Shown: positions 11,901 to 26,114, counted from the stretch's first letter. The stretch is 64,000 nt of DNA from Haplosporangium gracile (GCA_015499985.1 JAAAUF010000001.1:156570-220569), one strand, 5' to 3'. Notes: generated from the letters alone by a model not told the origin. A program made the numbers and translations.

Positions 11901-14674
11901 TTTTTTTCTGTCTTTTGTGCTGTATTGTAAACCTTCACTTCTTCGTAACTCTCTGTTGTTGCACAAAAGGCAACAGAGGCCTCCTCATGAGGGAGGAAAT
12001 GAGCATAGGCTATGTTTTTTGGGTTTATTTAGTCCTTTATTTTATTTTATTTTTTTGCCTTATCCACTCCATCGTCCAAAAGAAAAATAAAAAAAAATAG
12101 TTCGGAAGCGTAGAGGTGCTCATCAACAGCCATGTAGCAACTCCTCCTCTCCCCCCTTGTCTTCCTCCTTCACCTTCTTTTTTCTTTGGTCCCTTCCTTC
12201 CACACCTGTACGTAGGACTCCTCCGCGCTTCTTCGGACATGAACGACCAAGAGTTGTTATTTTTGATTATTTGTATTCGGCAGAGTAAGACGACAAGACA
12301 AAAAAGAGTTGAAAAAGAAAAAAACAAATATGCGCCATTCTGACCTAAAAAAAACATTGGGGATGGGATTAAGCGGAAGAACAAATAAAAGAGGCACAAA
12401 GTCAGATTGCAAACAAGGGAAGAGATAGCGAGAGAGAGGTTCTTCTGTTGTTTGGCAGACGAGGTGCATGACGGGCGGCATGATGGGATATCAATTATGC
12501 GTTTAGCTCTTGTTTAGTTTTCTAATTTTCTTCCATTCCTTTGTGCCTTCTTTCCATTCTCGCTTGGTCGTTCTTCGTTTTTCCTTTGCTCCGTCGTGTG
12601 TATGTGTGTACTTCTGATCATCTCTTTTCTTGTTGTCCTTTTCTCCGGCGCTCGTCCATTGCTAAAGCTCTAACAGACCACACTCTGTATTCAGTAGACT
12701 ACCCAGTCAATTTATCTATCATTGTAATTTTCCTTCTTTCCATTGGTGTGTTTCTTTCTCTCTCCTTTGCTTACGCACCTCAATCTACTTTTTTGCTGCA
12801 TCCTCGTATTCTTTTCTTCCATCGACATATTTTTTCTCTTTTCACTTGCCTACCTTGTTCACAGCCTACTTGACGCTCATAACTAACATCATGCTTTTAT
12901 TTTCATGGCCTTCACACCTCCAACCTTTTCTTCTCTTGTCCAGGTACATGCAGAGTGGTACACCCCCCTCTTTTCCATCTTTGCTTCCGCTCCTATTTAT
13001 TATTTTTTTCGGGGTATTTTTTGTAGATCGGTACCTTGCTTTCCATATCCCCTGATACCTTCCGCCTTCCTTCAGAAATCACCCCGGCAGTATTTACGTG
13101 ATGTGCTCGATCAGCGATTTTGAAGTTTGCGAAGGGATTTAAGGTGCGGACCAAAATGTTACTGCATTCTTCTTGCTTTTTTAGTGGTCATGCGACGGTT
13201 GGAAATTTTTTTGCATGGTTGTAATATTAAGATTCATTTTTGTATTGGACTTTTTTTCATTTATCCTCCTAGAGGGCCAGAGATCAGAGAAACAATGAAA
13301 ACAAAGGGAAAAGGAAGGAGGACAGAGAGAAAGGAGAGGGGGTCGTTTCTGATGAGCGCCGCATCAAGAGTGTTTCTTCTCGTACCAAACATCCCAGTAG
13401 TCTAAACAACCTTCCACTAACCGCATCACGACAAGGGGCACACTCAGACACACACAAAAAAGAGGTACACTACTACTACTGTGATGACAGGTGGATAAAC
13501 AAAAAACGTGTCAAAAATGCACAAACAAAAACAAACATACAGTTCATAGATAGACATTGGGGCAAAACAACACAATCGCTAAATCTCCCAAAGATCAGAC
13601 GCAAACATACGAAAAACAAACAAGGCAAATTATTTAATTGATAACTGACGATATAGTCTGAGCTATTTTTTGTAACGGAGAAATAGCCTGCAACAGATGT
13701 TCACTCCATATGCCACCGTTACAAAAATCTAACGGGATCGATTAGTTTCAGGTTGTTGATGTCTGCCTTTTGGTGTTGATGTCTGGCTGGCTGTTTGCTG
13801 AGTACTGCCGGGCCGGATGTATTTAGAGACATCGGATGTACTAAGGGGTGGGAGAGAGGGGATAAAGGTAGGGGGATGGCAAACAGCTCAACAGCTTAAT
13901 CACTCTCTTCTCCATCTAGTTAGACGGATGCGCACTCTAAATTAAACCTTTCACGTCTCTTTTGAGGTGGAACATTGTTTTTATTCTTTGCGAATCATAA
14001 AATTTTTTTGACACCAATGACGGGGTAGGGGTGCCGTCCACTCGCAACAATTCTGTTTGCCTCTCCCCTTTCTGGTATACTTTTGTCCATTTCCTTTTTT
14101 TTTATTTCATTCATTCTTTACAACTTTCGAATACCTGGTTCTAAACTCAATCTTGAAAAAAAAAAGAGGTAAGGGAGAAGAGTGGTGATAGTGGCGCTAG
14201 AGATGATGGGAACTTTCCTCAACCTTACCGAGGTCTGAATTAGAAAACACAGAGTTGAGAAAAAACTGAGTCAGAAAGTGGGAGTATATAGGAAAGAGCG
14301 CGAAGTTGGCCAAATAGAGAACGGAGAAATTGTACGGTGCGCAGACGTGAGTTGACTACTAGTGAAGGGACCTGTCAATTGACTAAGATGGAACAAGGAA
14401 AGAAGGAAAGATGAGAGGGTAAGTGTGTTTTTTCCCCGGTTGAAGGCTGACAAATCCTACATTGGAAAAGGTACCATCAGAGCGCATCTTTTTTACTACG
14501 CAATTCTTTCTTTTCATTCTTACCTTGATTTCTCACCCCAGCTACTCAAGCAACCTAGCCAATCGCCATCATATCCTTTATACATCTCTCTCTGTCAATA
14601 CACGTTTGCCTTCCTAATTTGTTCGTAGAGAATCTCGAAAACTTATGATTTTCCTGGTCCAACTTGTTCTACCG

Positions 14675-14810
14675 AAAAAAAAAAAAAAAAAAAACAAACG
14701 TGTTGCTGGTCAATGGTCATCAACAAATGCTCACATATTAGTCTCATTTCTACCAGCAACTGTCCACCACTTCCGTCATTTCCCCCATTTTTTTTTTTTT
14801 TTTTTTTTTT
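14675..14810. repeat. A20 ... T23 inverted homopolymer pair
   Basis: A run of 20 A at 14,675-14,694 is followed 93 bp later by 23 T at 14,788-14,810, an inverted arrangement able to pair as a long A-T stem. Confidence 0.85.
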
Positions 14811-17800
14811 GGTGTTCATTGGAGGTCTCTCAATTTTTCAACAAACCTTTCGACGCCACGGTTGTTGGCTAATGATGAGTCTTCAGCCCAGACATCAGCG
14901 CAGTCGTTTGATTTTTATTTTTTCGTGGTACTTTACATGTATCTGGTTGGTGTTGATGTGGATCAACATTTTTCTATTTCAGGTCCCGCCCCCATTGTTT
15001 TTTCTCTGTCGGGTTGTGCATGTTGTGTAACTGTGCATTGCATGCCCCATGTCCAAAACTCCTATTTTCTTTATTTCTGCGCATTCCTTGACATCTCATC
15101 AGCACACCTCTTTCTCTCTCTCTTTCTCTTGAAGTGGATACGTCTTAGCCTTTTTTTTGAGAGCTGGCGTCGTTTATCCGTCAAAACGAGAGAGGTGAGA
15201 GGTACAGCCTGCTTCTTTAGTGTGTTGTGTGTGCGTGTGGTTTTGCGGGGGTGCGGGAGTAGATGGGCTGGTGACAGATGGGTGGGTGGGGTTAAAACTT
15301 GGGAGCTTGTTGAACTAAACAGCTAAGAGAGAATAAGTAAGCGAGAGAAAAAGGGAGAGTCAAGTGGAGTGAATGAGAGAGCTGAATTGGTTTTTTTGCA
15401 TGCAAGATCTGCGAAACTTGAACTCCTCCCTCCAACTTTCTTCCGTCCATGCCTCCCGTCTCTCATCCAAGACCGCTCACCTGTCAACCTCGTGCTGCAA
15501 TTCATTTTTTTTTTCACTTTTCCAATGAGCAGTAAAACAATTATGAGGGTTCATGATGTACCACCGACGAATAGGCTGTCTTCTAGGCAATCGAGCAACA
15601 GCAGAAGCAAATAGACAGCAAAAAAAACAAGTAAGTGCGTAGTGGAGAACTGAGGAAGGAGCCGTGAAAACAGAAGGACTGGGAACCCTCAACAGCCTTG
15701 CCGCCTATGGGAGCGCCCATGTGTGCACAGGTCAAGAATTAGACTAATGGGTTCTGCAGGTTGATCTATGTCGCGCAGCGGCACGGGCGCGCGCGTACAG
15801 TGCTAGTCTAGATCTGAGATCGCCATGTGCTACGCCATTTTTTTTTCTCTTCCTAAGACGGTTTCGTAGGACGAACAGAACTAGCCCAAGAAAAAGCAAA
15901 CGAGACTGTATTAGCCATTCGGCTTTGGGTGAATGTGCCATCCTCTCCCCAAAAAGTGCAGGCAGTCAATCCTACTTCGGCTACTACCCTCTGTATTGTT
16001 TTCTTTTCTATTTGCGCATTGACAACTTGGGCTTCTTTCGACTTCAGAAAGGGCTACCGGTCGGCTCCATCCCTTTGACTTTTCGGAGGGACTTTACTTC
16101 TTTGGCCTTCTCTCCATCTCATTCCGACGGTTGGGGCGCTCTTGGTCAATGGTAGAATGGCATTCTATGCACGTTGATTGCTTTTGTCTCTCTTTTTTAC
16201 TGTCCGGTATGTCTTTTTTGAGGGATTTGTAGGTTTGAGGCATATTTTTGTTGAGGTACATACACAGTAATGGTCGCTTGTGTGTGAGAGAGAGGACTAC
16301 TTCGTCTTTTGACAGCCTCTGCCTTCCTCCCGTGATCCTTATGAATGTCTTAGCCACATGTGCTTATTTTCGTACAATTCGTTCAAAAGAGGAAAAGGGA
16401 GGGGAAAAAAGATGTGGCAAAAGTAAGTGGTTTTTTTTATAGCCCGGGAACGGTTTCACCCGGAAGCTTCATGGAGCCGCTTTCTTCCCTCCGTACATCT
16501 TCCCTCCCATCAAAATACCTTCCCCGCACGTCCCAGAAACATACAGATTGTTGTTTTTTTTTTCTTCTTGTTTCTGTAGACAACAGGGTGTCTTCGGATA
16601 GGTCATTTGTCTCGTGCATATGGTTTTATTTGACCATGATGGGTGGTTGAAGGTGGCGTAGTATGATGTCGTTGTAAAAGAGAAAGAGGAAAGAGGATGT
16701 CAAACATTAAAAAGGGAGAGAACGAAATATTTGACTATCATGCAAGGTTTCTAGTGATAATATTCTTTCATACTGTTATCCTCCATTTCTAGTTCCCGGG
16801 TCACTTTACAGCTTCGGAAGCGAAGCAAGAGAAAGAGAGAAGGGGAGAAAGAAAATATGTACTTTTCTGAAGACTAAAATGAGGGTCGGAGGGAAGGGCA
16901 GGAGAGAAAGAAGAGAATTGAGACGCTAGTGCACTCTACAAAATGGACAGTTGTCCCTTCGTGTTAGTGCGGAAATGAAGGAAACGAAGTTGACCTTTTG
17001 GTAGGGTGCGTGTGCCTGAATAAATAGGATTGGAAGAAAAAATTGGCCATGGAGCATTTCGGAAGAGAGGTTGTGGAGGATGTGTGCAAAAAGACCGATA
17101 ATTGACAACAATTGAGCAAAACAAGAGTCGACGACACGTCGACAGTACTTGCTCTGAGTTGAGTTGGTTTTTGCTGACCCGGAGTTTCCGAATGGCATCT
17201 ATGGTGCGATGAGAAGGAGAATTCTTGTCGGGATGGAGGACAAAGGTGAGAAAAAAAAAAGAGAGCGTTGTGGGTCTGTGTGCCTGGCTCCGCGAAAAAC
17301 AATAGTCTGCCACCTTCCTGCCGTTGTCGATCCACGGGGATGTCGATGTAATGTTCACCCACAGCTTTCGACTCTTCACACACGGACACATCGGATAAGC
17401 CCGAGCGCTTCCCTTGATTTTGTTCTTATGATGGAGAATGACCGATGTCAGATCGGCCCGCAGCGGGGAGAATATGGAAGGAAAGAAAAAAAAGAGAAAG
17501 AAGGAACCCAGGGACTTGGAAAAAGAAGTAAAACAGTAACATGAGCGCTAGTGTGAACGAACGATCTTGTCAGCTCCGTCATAGAGGATGAGTGAACTGT
17601 GTACCGTTATTACACGATTTCTTGTTGGAGAGTGGACCCAGGATAAAAAGAAGCCGGGGGCTGGGTGAATCTATCCACTTTGGTCATCCTCTTATTCATC
17701 CCCACAAAGCATACCGCTTCCAATTGACCGACCAGCAACACTATACGCTCCTGTAATTTTAATTCTCCGGTCTGTCGACTTGTTCATCATTCAATTTTTT

Positions 17801-18357
17801 TTTTTCGTTGTTCATGTCGACATGAGATGCACAATCAGCAATAAAATAACACAAAGAGATCAAGTCGGTCCGGAAATAAAAGGAGAGGGACCAATTGAAC
17901 GAGAAGAACGCATTAGCAAGTGCGGTCATTTTTTGGCACTAGTACTGCTATCCTTCCCCCTTGAGTACTAGTGCAGTGCACATCAGAGAGAGATGAGAGT
18001 GCCCCATGAAGTCATTAGTTGAAGTCATCACCCAGAAGGTGGGAACCTTGATTTTTTTTTCTGCCGTGCCTGACAATTGTTATAATCCAGCTTGTCGTTA
18101 ATGGATATATTTTTCCTATTTAAAGGACATGCATTTTTCATCATCGCCCGCCTACTTACTTTTTCTCTTCTTTCTTTCTTCTTTTCCATTTTCTTTCCTT
18201 CCCTCCCTATCTTCGTTACTTCATTCAACTTTGCACTCTCATTCAACTTGTACTCTTTTATCGCACTCCCATTCGCATTCAGGCAATCATCACCAACAAA
18301 CAACTACCAGCACATACCCACAACCAGCTTCTCTTAAACATACATTGATAACCAACA

Positions 18358-20434
<2,077 letters not shown>

Positions 20435-20516
20435 ATATGAACAAGGAACAAACCGATCAACAACCATATACACGCTCCTCTGAGCTATACCCTTACTCAT
20501 AAAAAATACATTTGTA

Positions 20517-20522
20517 AATAAA
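20517..20522 (+). terminator. Polyadenylation signal AATAAA for the alanine aminotransferase gene
   Basis: AATAAA lies 83 bp after the stop codon, in the short interval between the two convergent genes. Confidence 0.5.
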
Positions 20523-20588
20523 TTCAAAACCAAGTTGCCATTGAGACAAAATTAAACATATTTTGTTTACCTTACTCAGTTTTGTGCT

Positions 20589-21574
20589 TTATTGACCATT
20601 GGCAGCCACCATGTCGATCGGCACAGAGACTCCAATAGCCTGACCCGTAAAACTCAGCCATGTCTTAATATAGTTCTCCAAATACGATGATCCATTCGGA
20701 TTGAAGTTGTTCTGGAGGATCGTCTCCATCAGAGGCACAGTTTCGCAAGGGTGCATGTAAAAGTACGGCGTGCTGAGTACTGGATGATCCTGTTGAGAGA
20801 TACCGCCGTTCAATCCTGCGTTCCTGATCGCGGCTCGCCATTCCTCGGGGACTAGTGACTCGTAAATCTCTTCCAGCGAAATCGCAGCGCCGTCTATTAT
20901 GTTCGACCATTTATGGACAGATGTTAGCGCTCGCTCTTCAGATAATGTAGCAGATTACAAATATAAAAGGGCTAGTACAGGGTTGTTGTTGTTTACTTGC
21001 CCGGACGGTAGGCGTTGAAGTAGAGGACAGGGACTTGGTAGCTTGGCGAGAAGACAATATGGTAGTTGACGGATAGGTAGTTGAGCGTTGTTTCTGCTGA
21101 TTTTTCAACAACGGGGTCAGTTTCTGCTTCCTGCTCATAGTCGTCACTGTCAGGGATATCGTCTAGTTGTTCAGCCAATTCGTCCAGGAGCAATTGGTCT
21201 GCTGTATCGATCGTAGCTGTCCTTGTTCCTATTGACGATGCACTGGTACTGGAGCTGGGTGCTCCTGAGTTGGTGTGGTGGCTGTGGATTAGTTTTGTCA
21301 GTGTGAGATATCCCTGTAATGGCTGCCCTCTTCTGGGCTAAGGTAAGTTTTGAGCGTAAAAGTAAGTCAACGTCCCAAAACAACTGTTGTGACATAGAGA
21401 GGAAGGATTCAGTAGCCAATGGACTTCATTCGACTGTACCGAGTATTCGACATAACTCCAGGGAGTGTGATGTCGTGTTTGATGCAGGAAGGCTTTGATG
21501 GTGACTTTAAAGTCGCTGTAGGAGAGTCGTGCCGAGGGTCGTGATTGCTGATGTTGATGTGTGTCTGAGGTCAT
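20589..21574 (-). CDS. ATG10: Autophagy-related E2-like enzyme Atg10
   Basis: E2-like enzyme that takes Atg12 from Atg7 and conjugates it to Atg5 during autophagosome formation in the cytosol. Three exons in transcript order: 21574-21440, 21337-21001 and 20893-20589, 258 aa. The first intron is GT-AG (102 nt). The second (107 nt) only keeps frame if spliced G|GCAAGT...ATAG|AC, a GC-AG intron, which produces the family sequence YFNAYRPDGAAISLEEI. Other signatures are LSYSDF near residue 17, PWSYVEYS near 38, GYLTLTKL after the first intron, YHIVFSPSYQVPVLYF, and the active-site block PYFYMHPCETVPLM with the catalytic Cys at about 207. An acidic, Ser/Thr-rich insert lies before YHIVFS. It diverges from the GH85 gene across 296 bp. 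Confidence 0.93.
20894..21000 (-). other. ATG10: GC-AG intron of ATG10
   Basis: The donor reads G|GCAAGT and the acceptor ATAG|AC. The nearest GT donor, two bases further on, breaks the frame and destroys the conserved Atg10 segment. GCAAGT is the usual consensus for the minor GC class of U2 introns. Confidence 0.8.
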
Positions 21575-21595
21575 GGTTACAGTTTTGGTTCGTCA

Positions 21596-21620
21596 GGTTG
21601 GGTTGGGTTGGGTTGGGTTG
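21596..21620 (+). repeat. GGGTT tandem repeat, G-quadruplex-capable
   Basis: Four GGG tracts separated by TT loops (21,600-21,617), flanked by GG and G. It lies 22 bp upstream of the ATG10 start and about 250 bp upstream of the GH85 start, in their shared divergent promoter. Confidence 0.85.
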
Positions 21621-21870
21621 CATGCTAAAGAAGAAACAAGGCAAGGAGTTGCGCGTAACAAAAAGTGACTGCCATGAATGGGCGCAACACGTCTCCCATG
21701 CCCAACTGTCAAGGTGAGTTTGCTAGCCCCCGAGTCCTCTGATAACGGTCGCCAACTTTTCTCACACGCCCCTTCTTCTTTCCTTTATTTTCTCACAACA
21801 CCCTCTCATTCACTTTTCAACATACTCATTCACCAACCCTTTCTCCCTTCCTTCCCTTACCCGGCAAAGA

Positions 21871-24800
21871 ATGGTCTACATGCCAGAACCAATAGTACCC
21901 ACGAGCGCGCCCATCAAGACCTTCAAGGACCTGCTGGACTGGAAACCCGGCCAGGACGAGTACAATGTTGCCCATACGCCGTTCCACCCTCGGCCTACAC
22001 CCCTTGCTCGTCGAGCATCGTTGTCGCCAGAGTCCAAGGGCAGGACAACACCTGGACTGAGTAATCAGGCTGCTTTGCGGAACTGCAAGGTCATTGTTTG
22101 CCATGATATGGCAGGAGGTGAGGAACATATCTGATTATTTTGAAACTTGCTCATTAATGAAATCGTTTTCAAAATCTAACAAACAACCTCCGATGGTTTC
22201 TCGCTTTGTGCTGATTGATCAATAACGCGAACCGTAATAAGGCTACGCGGAGGACGCGAGACCTCAAGGAAACGACTACGACAAGATCTATAGCATCCAA
22301 TACTGGAACCACGTCGACATCTTCATCTACTTCTCCCACTACCGCATCACAATCCCTCCTCCAGTATGGACAAACACCGCCCACAAGAACGGCGTCCGCA
22401 GTATCGGAACCATCATCACCGAATGGTTACCGGGAATCCTCGAAACCGACGAAATGGTCAGTGGGCCCGGCCAACTACTTGCGGACGAGAATGGAAACGA
22501 TACGGTTGACCGTCGATGGTTCAGCAAAACGTATGCTGATAAATTGGTCGACGTGGCGGTCTATTACAAGTTTGATGGATGGTTTATTAATATCGAGAGT
22601 ATTATGAGAGGAGGTGTTCAGCAAGTGAATCAGACGGTTGCGTTCCTGAGGTATTTCCGGAAACAGATTCATCATAGGATTCCCGGGGGCGAGTTGCATT
22701 GGTATGATAGCGTTATCACTTCGACTGGCGAGATTGCTTGGCAGGATAAACTGAGTCCTGAGAACTACCGCTTCTTTGAGCAGTCCGATGGTAAGTACTT
22801 CTTCTATTGAATGTGTAATTTATGAGGACGGACGATGGTGTAAACATCGCTAACATAAGGGTATTGTCCATTGTGATCGTAGGCATCTTCACAAACTACA
22901 CATGGCACGAGCGCGCTGTAGGCGAGTCTGTAGCCTTGGCAGGTCCACGTAACCGTGATGTGTACACAGGAATTGACATCTGGGGGCGTATGTATATTGT
23001 ATTTTCTCACAGTCAATTTCCTAATTTTTAATTTTTGTATTTGCATGCATGCAACATTGGACCAACATCACTCATACTAGCATGTTACCGTCGCGTTACA
23101 TTAATTAGGAAACACATTTGGCGGTGGAGGATTCACGACCTACAAGGCATTGGAAATCATCCAACGAGAACGAACATCATGTGCCTTGTTCGCCCCTGCA
23201 TGGACATACGAGTCCCTTGGGAAGGAAGCCTTCATGACCAATGACCGACTCTTCTGGACAGGGTACAATGGTGCTGGTTTCCATGCCGAGAATCTTCCAC
23301 TCTCGTCGTTCTACTTGACGACTTGTCGGATGCTCGCCCTCAAACCGAAGAAGGACGACCGTAAAAAGGAGAGCAATAGCGATAACGATAAGGACAAGGA
23401 CAAGGAAGAGGACAACAGGAACTTTTTGCCGGTCTCAGCGTACATTCCTTTGAGGCCCTCAGGATGTGCGACGTGGTTCTACAGTAACTTTGATCGTGGG
23501 TTTGGAAAGGGATTTTGGATAAACGGCAAGGTAACCTTAGACATTCCTTATTTGTGGCGCTGAATTACATCTTCATACGTTGAGCACATGACTTAGTTGT
23601 TTCAAACCTCCACTTTTCTTCCTGGAATGTTTGCAGAAAGTATCTGGGAAACCGTGGTCGCATCTCTCGCACCAGTCGCTCTCGCCATCGCTGTCAAATG
23701 AAGTCTTTTCGATCGAGCGAGGACACGATCCATTGCCCTTGCCAGGTACTCCCAAGGCTGTTCGGTGGATTCTGTCTCCTGAAGGTGCCTATAACGGTGG
23801 AACATCCCTTATTGTCCAGGAATTCACCCTGGACAGCTCGACACCACCACTCCCGCCTCTGCCTATTCCACCGCCACCAGAATCACCACCTTCTATCCCG
23901 CCTGGACGTGAAGAAACCAAGAACGCCACAACAACCTACGATGCGGCCCCAGTGAGAGCAGCTGATGTTGTTCACACGAAAAGAACGAGATCCATCATCG
24001 TGCCTTTTTTCGACACTCAGATCTCGTTGTTGAATGCGCTCGACTCGACGGTCGAGATGGTTTTCAAGTCCTGCCAGAACGACGTTCAAGTGGGGGTACA
24101 TCTTGGGATGATGGCTGCAGAACGGGACAGGGATGACAGTGGGAAGCCGATGGCCTTCGCACGCAAGCTTTCGCGACAGGAGCTTCTGGAGCTGTTGGAA
24201 CCGAGCATCAAGGCACAGTGGGAAGATGTTCCAACCCCGCCATCGGCAAAGAAGACGAAGGCGTTCCTGAGTCTTGGAGCGATCGAGGGCGTAGACAGGT
24301 CGAAGCAACTCGAGACTGTCCTTGCTCTGGATATTTCTCCCGAGGAGGATGGTTTTGTGAATGCGATCGAGACCCTTGAGGGTAAGTGGCGTCGTCTGAC
24401 TCTTCACATCTCGAGCTTGTTCTCAAATGTATTTGGAGAGAAGCGCCAAGATGACCTGTCGACCATTTTCTTGTCCCAGCTCGGCCTCACTCTAACATAT
24501 GAGAGTCAGGCAGCTCCGTCTACAGCACCTGAGAACGAAGAGTCCCGAGCGTTGGTGATTGTTGGATCGCTGGCGGTGGTTCCGACACGGAGTGCGGTGT
24601 ACAAAGGATCGTGTATTCAGGGACTGAAGGCCAATGAGAACCAATTTGTTGTTGTTGAGAAGGACGACAAGTCCGATGCAACGATCGAGTCTGGCGCTCG
24701 ATATGAACAACACCAGCAACAACATGCGCTGGGCGACGTTTCGATTCACCAGCAGCAACAGCCTGAGCCGATCCGTCCGACAAAGGCAGTCGTCAAGGTC

Positions 24801-25301
24801 TCGTCGAGTGTCACCTGGAATATCGGCTACCCAATCGTTGGACCTACATTAGGAGAAGCGATGCTGAACAAGCCGTCTTCGTTGGTCGCCGATGAAGTCT
24901 CGCCGGTAGATTACAGCCATTACGCCGTGTATTTGTCTCTTGAGCCATGCAATTCGACTGTCGACTCTGTGCGGACGTGCAAGACTGTCAATGAGGGTAG
25001 TCGTGGAGTTGGAGGAGGTGGGGAGAAATTATTTGTGGGCACGGCGTTCACGAACCAGTACCAGATCCTGGGGTTCGAGATACCCATGGATCAAATTATC
25101 CCTGGATATACGTCTCGGTTGCCGGCAGACACCACTACTACCACCACGACAGCTACTACAGCGATTGATGTGCAGCAACTGTTGACATCTGTGGAAGTGA
25201 TGGATCAGGGTCATGGATCGATCTGGGTGTGGGTTCAGGGTATCCGTCGAGACGGCCGAGCAGATGAGCTTCAAGACTGGGCGGTCGGGCGGCTTCTTTA
25301 G
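21871..25301 (+). CDS. Endo-beta-N-acetylglucosaminidase, glycoside hydrolase family 85
   Basis: Cleaves the chitobiose core of N-glycans, releasing the glycan from Asn-GlcNAc. Five exons: 21871-22117, 22242-22790, 22883-22987, 23109-23530 and 23637-25301, 995 aa. The GH85 barrel begins near residue 73 (KVIVCHDMAGGY). It includes YWNHVDIFIYFSH, VRSIGTIITEW, and the catalytic block FDGWFINIES, where N199 and E201 match the family Asn/Glu pair for substrate-assisted catalysis. GIFTNYTW, DIWGRNTFGGGGFTTY and GLRLFWTGYNG-like runs follow. There is no signal peptide or membrane segment, so it is probably cytosolic, like animal ENGase rather than secreted Endo-M types. A Lys/Asp/Glu-rich insert lies near residues 390-415. 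The long C-terminal part (after about 500) carries a Pro-rich linker and beta-sandwich-like sequence I cannot name. The start follows a pyrimidine-rich leader. Confidence 0.93.
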
Positions 25302-26114
25302 AATCAGCCTAAACATTCATACCCCCTTTTTGTACGTTTTTTTTTATGTTGTATACAGATGAATGACTGATTAAGATGGTCATTCTTATCTATTCTGCAT
25401 GGCTCGAGGTTGTTGTTGTTGAACTTTTCACGTTGTCAGGATGGACGGACAGGGGTAGAAGGAAAAAAAGAAAGAAAGGAAAAAGGGGACCTTGGATAGT
25501 GCAAGCCTGTTCTTTCTCCCAGGTCAAGTTTGAAATCGAGCGAGTAGGGAAAAAATAGGGAGAGATGGATCGAGGTAGGCAGTGAGCGTGGCTTGCATGA
25601 ATATTCCCACCATCAGGTACAGTCGAGAGGAGATCTGTGAGTGAAAAAGGGTTCGCTATTCAAAATCATGAGATGGTTGAGATGATAGTCGGCTGGAGTT
25701 GAGCGTCATGGTTGTCGCGGAAGAACACGTCTATCAATCTCGCCATGGCCAGGACCTGCTCCAGCCTCACTTTGCTCAACAACATTTTTTTTCTTTTATG
25801 TCTCGACTCTTTTCAAATTCACGGCTCTCGACTTTCGTTTGCCCTTCCACCTTCTAACCTTCTAACCTTCTAACCTTCTACCCTTCCACCCTTCCACTTG
25901 CCATTAGCCCGATTTTCTTGACAAAGTGCTCTCTCTCTCTCTCTCTTTTACTTTTTATCACACTTTGGCTCATCCTCGTTTCTTTGAGCTTAGTACCCGG
26001 GGCGTCTTCTTTTTTCACGTTGTTGTCATCACTTTCTTTTCCTTCATTCTTTAATCATTCGTCTGATTCCCTCTCCCTTCCCCTCTCCCCTCTTTCATCA
26101 CACTCGCCTCCACC
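25302..26114. other. Intergenic region with octamer repeat and CSC1 leader
   Basis: No gene is seen. It holds the octamer array described separately and, from about 25,920, a C/T-rich tract running to the CSC1-like start. CCATTAG at 25,902-25,908 could serve as a 5'-UTR acceptor. Confidence 0.5.
25851..25898 (+). repeat. 8-bp tandem repeat CTTCTAAC
   Basis: Six consecutive octamers: CTTCTAAC three times, then CTTCTACC, CTTCCACC and CTTCCACT. The array contains repeated CTAAC, which is also the lariat branch-point consensus, and precedes an AG-free stretch ending CATTAG. Confidence 0.9.

Larger units (their letters stand above)
1331..18100. other. 17-kb region with no recognisable gene
   Basis: I read both strands and found no conserved protein motif, no chain of in-frame exons and no RNA gene. 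ORFs here reach at most 164 codons, are dominated by S/F/L/K/R low-complexity runs, and lack the C-ending codon preference of the real genes to the right. The DNA is a mosaic of polypurine and polypyrimidine blocks, homopolymers and short microsatellites. It may be long regulatory DNA for the leftward gene, non-coding transcription units or degenerate sequence. These cannot be told apart from sequence alone. Confidence 0.6.

Noticed and set aside
23883..24407. 174-codon minus-strand ORF inside the GH85 gene
   Set aside because: It shadows the long last exon of the GH85 gene; no conserved motif and no splice or promoter signals.
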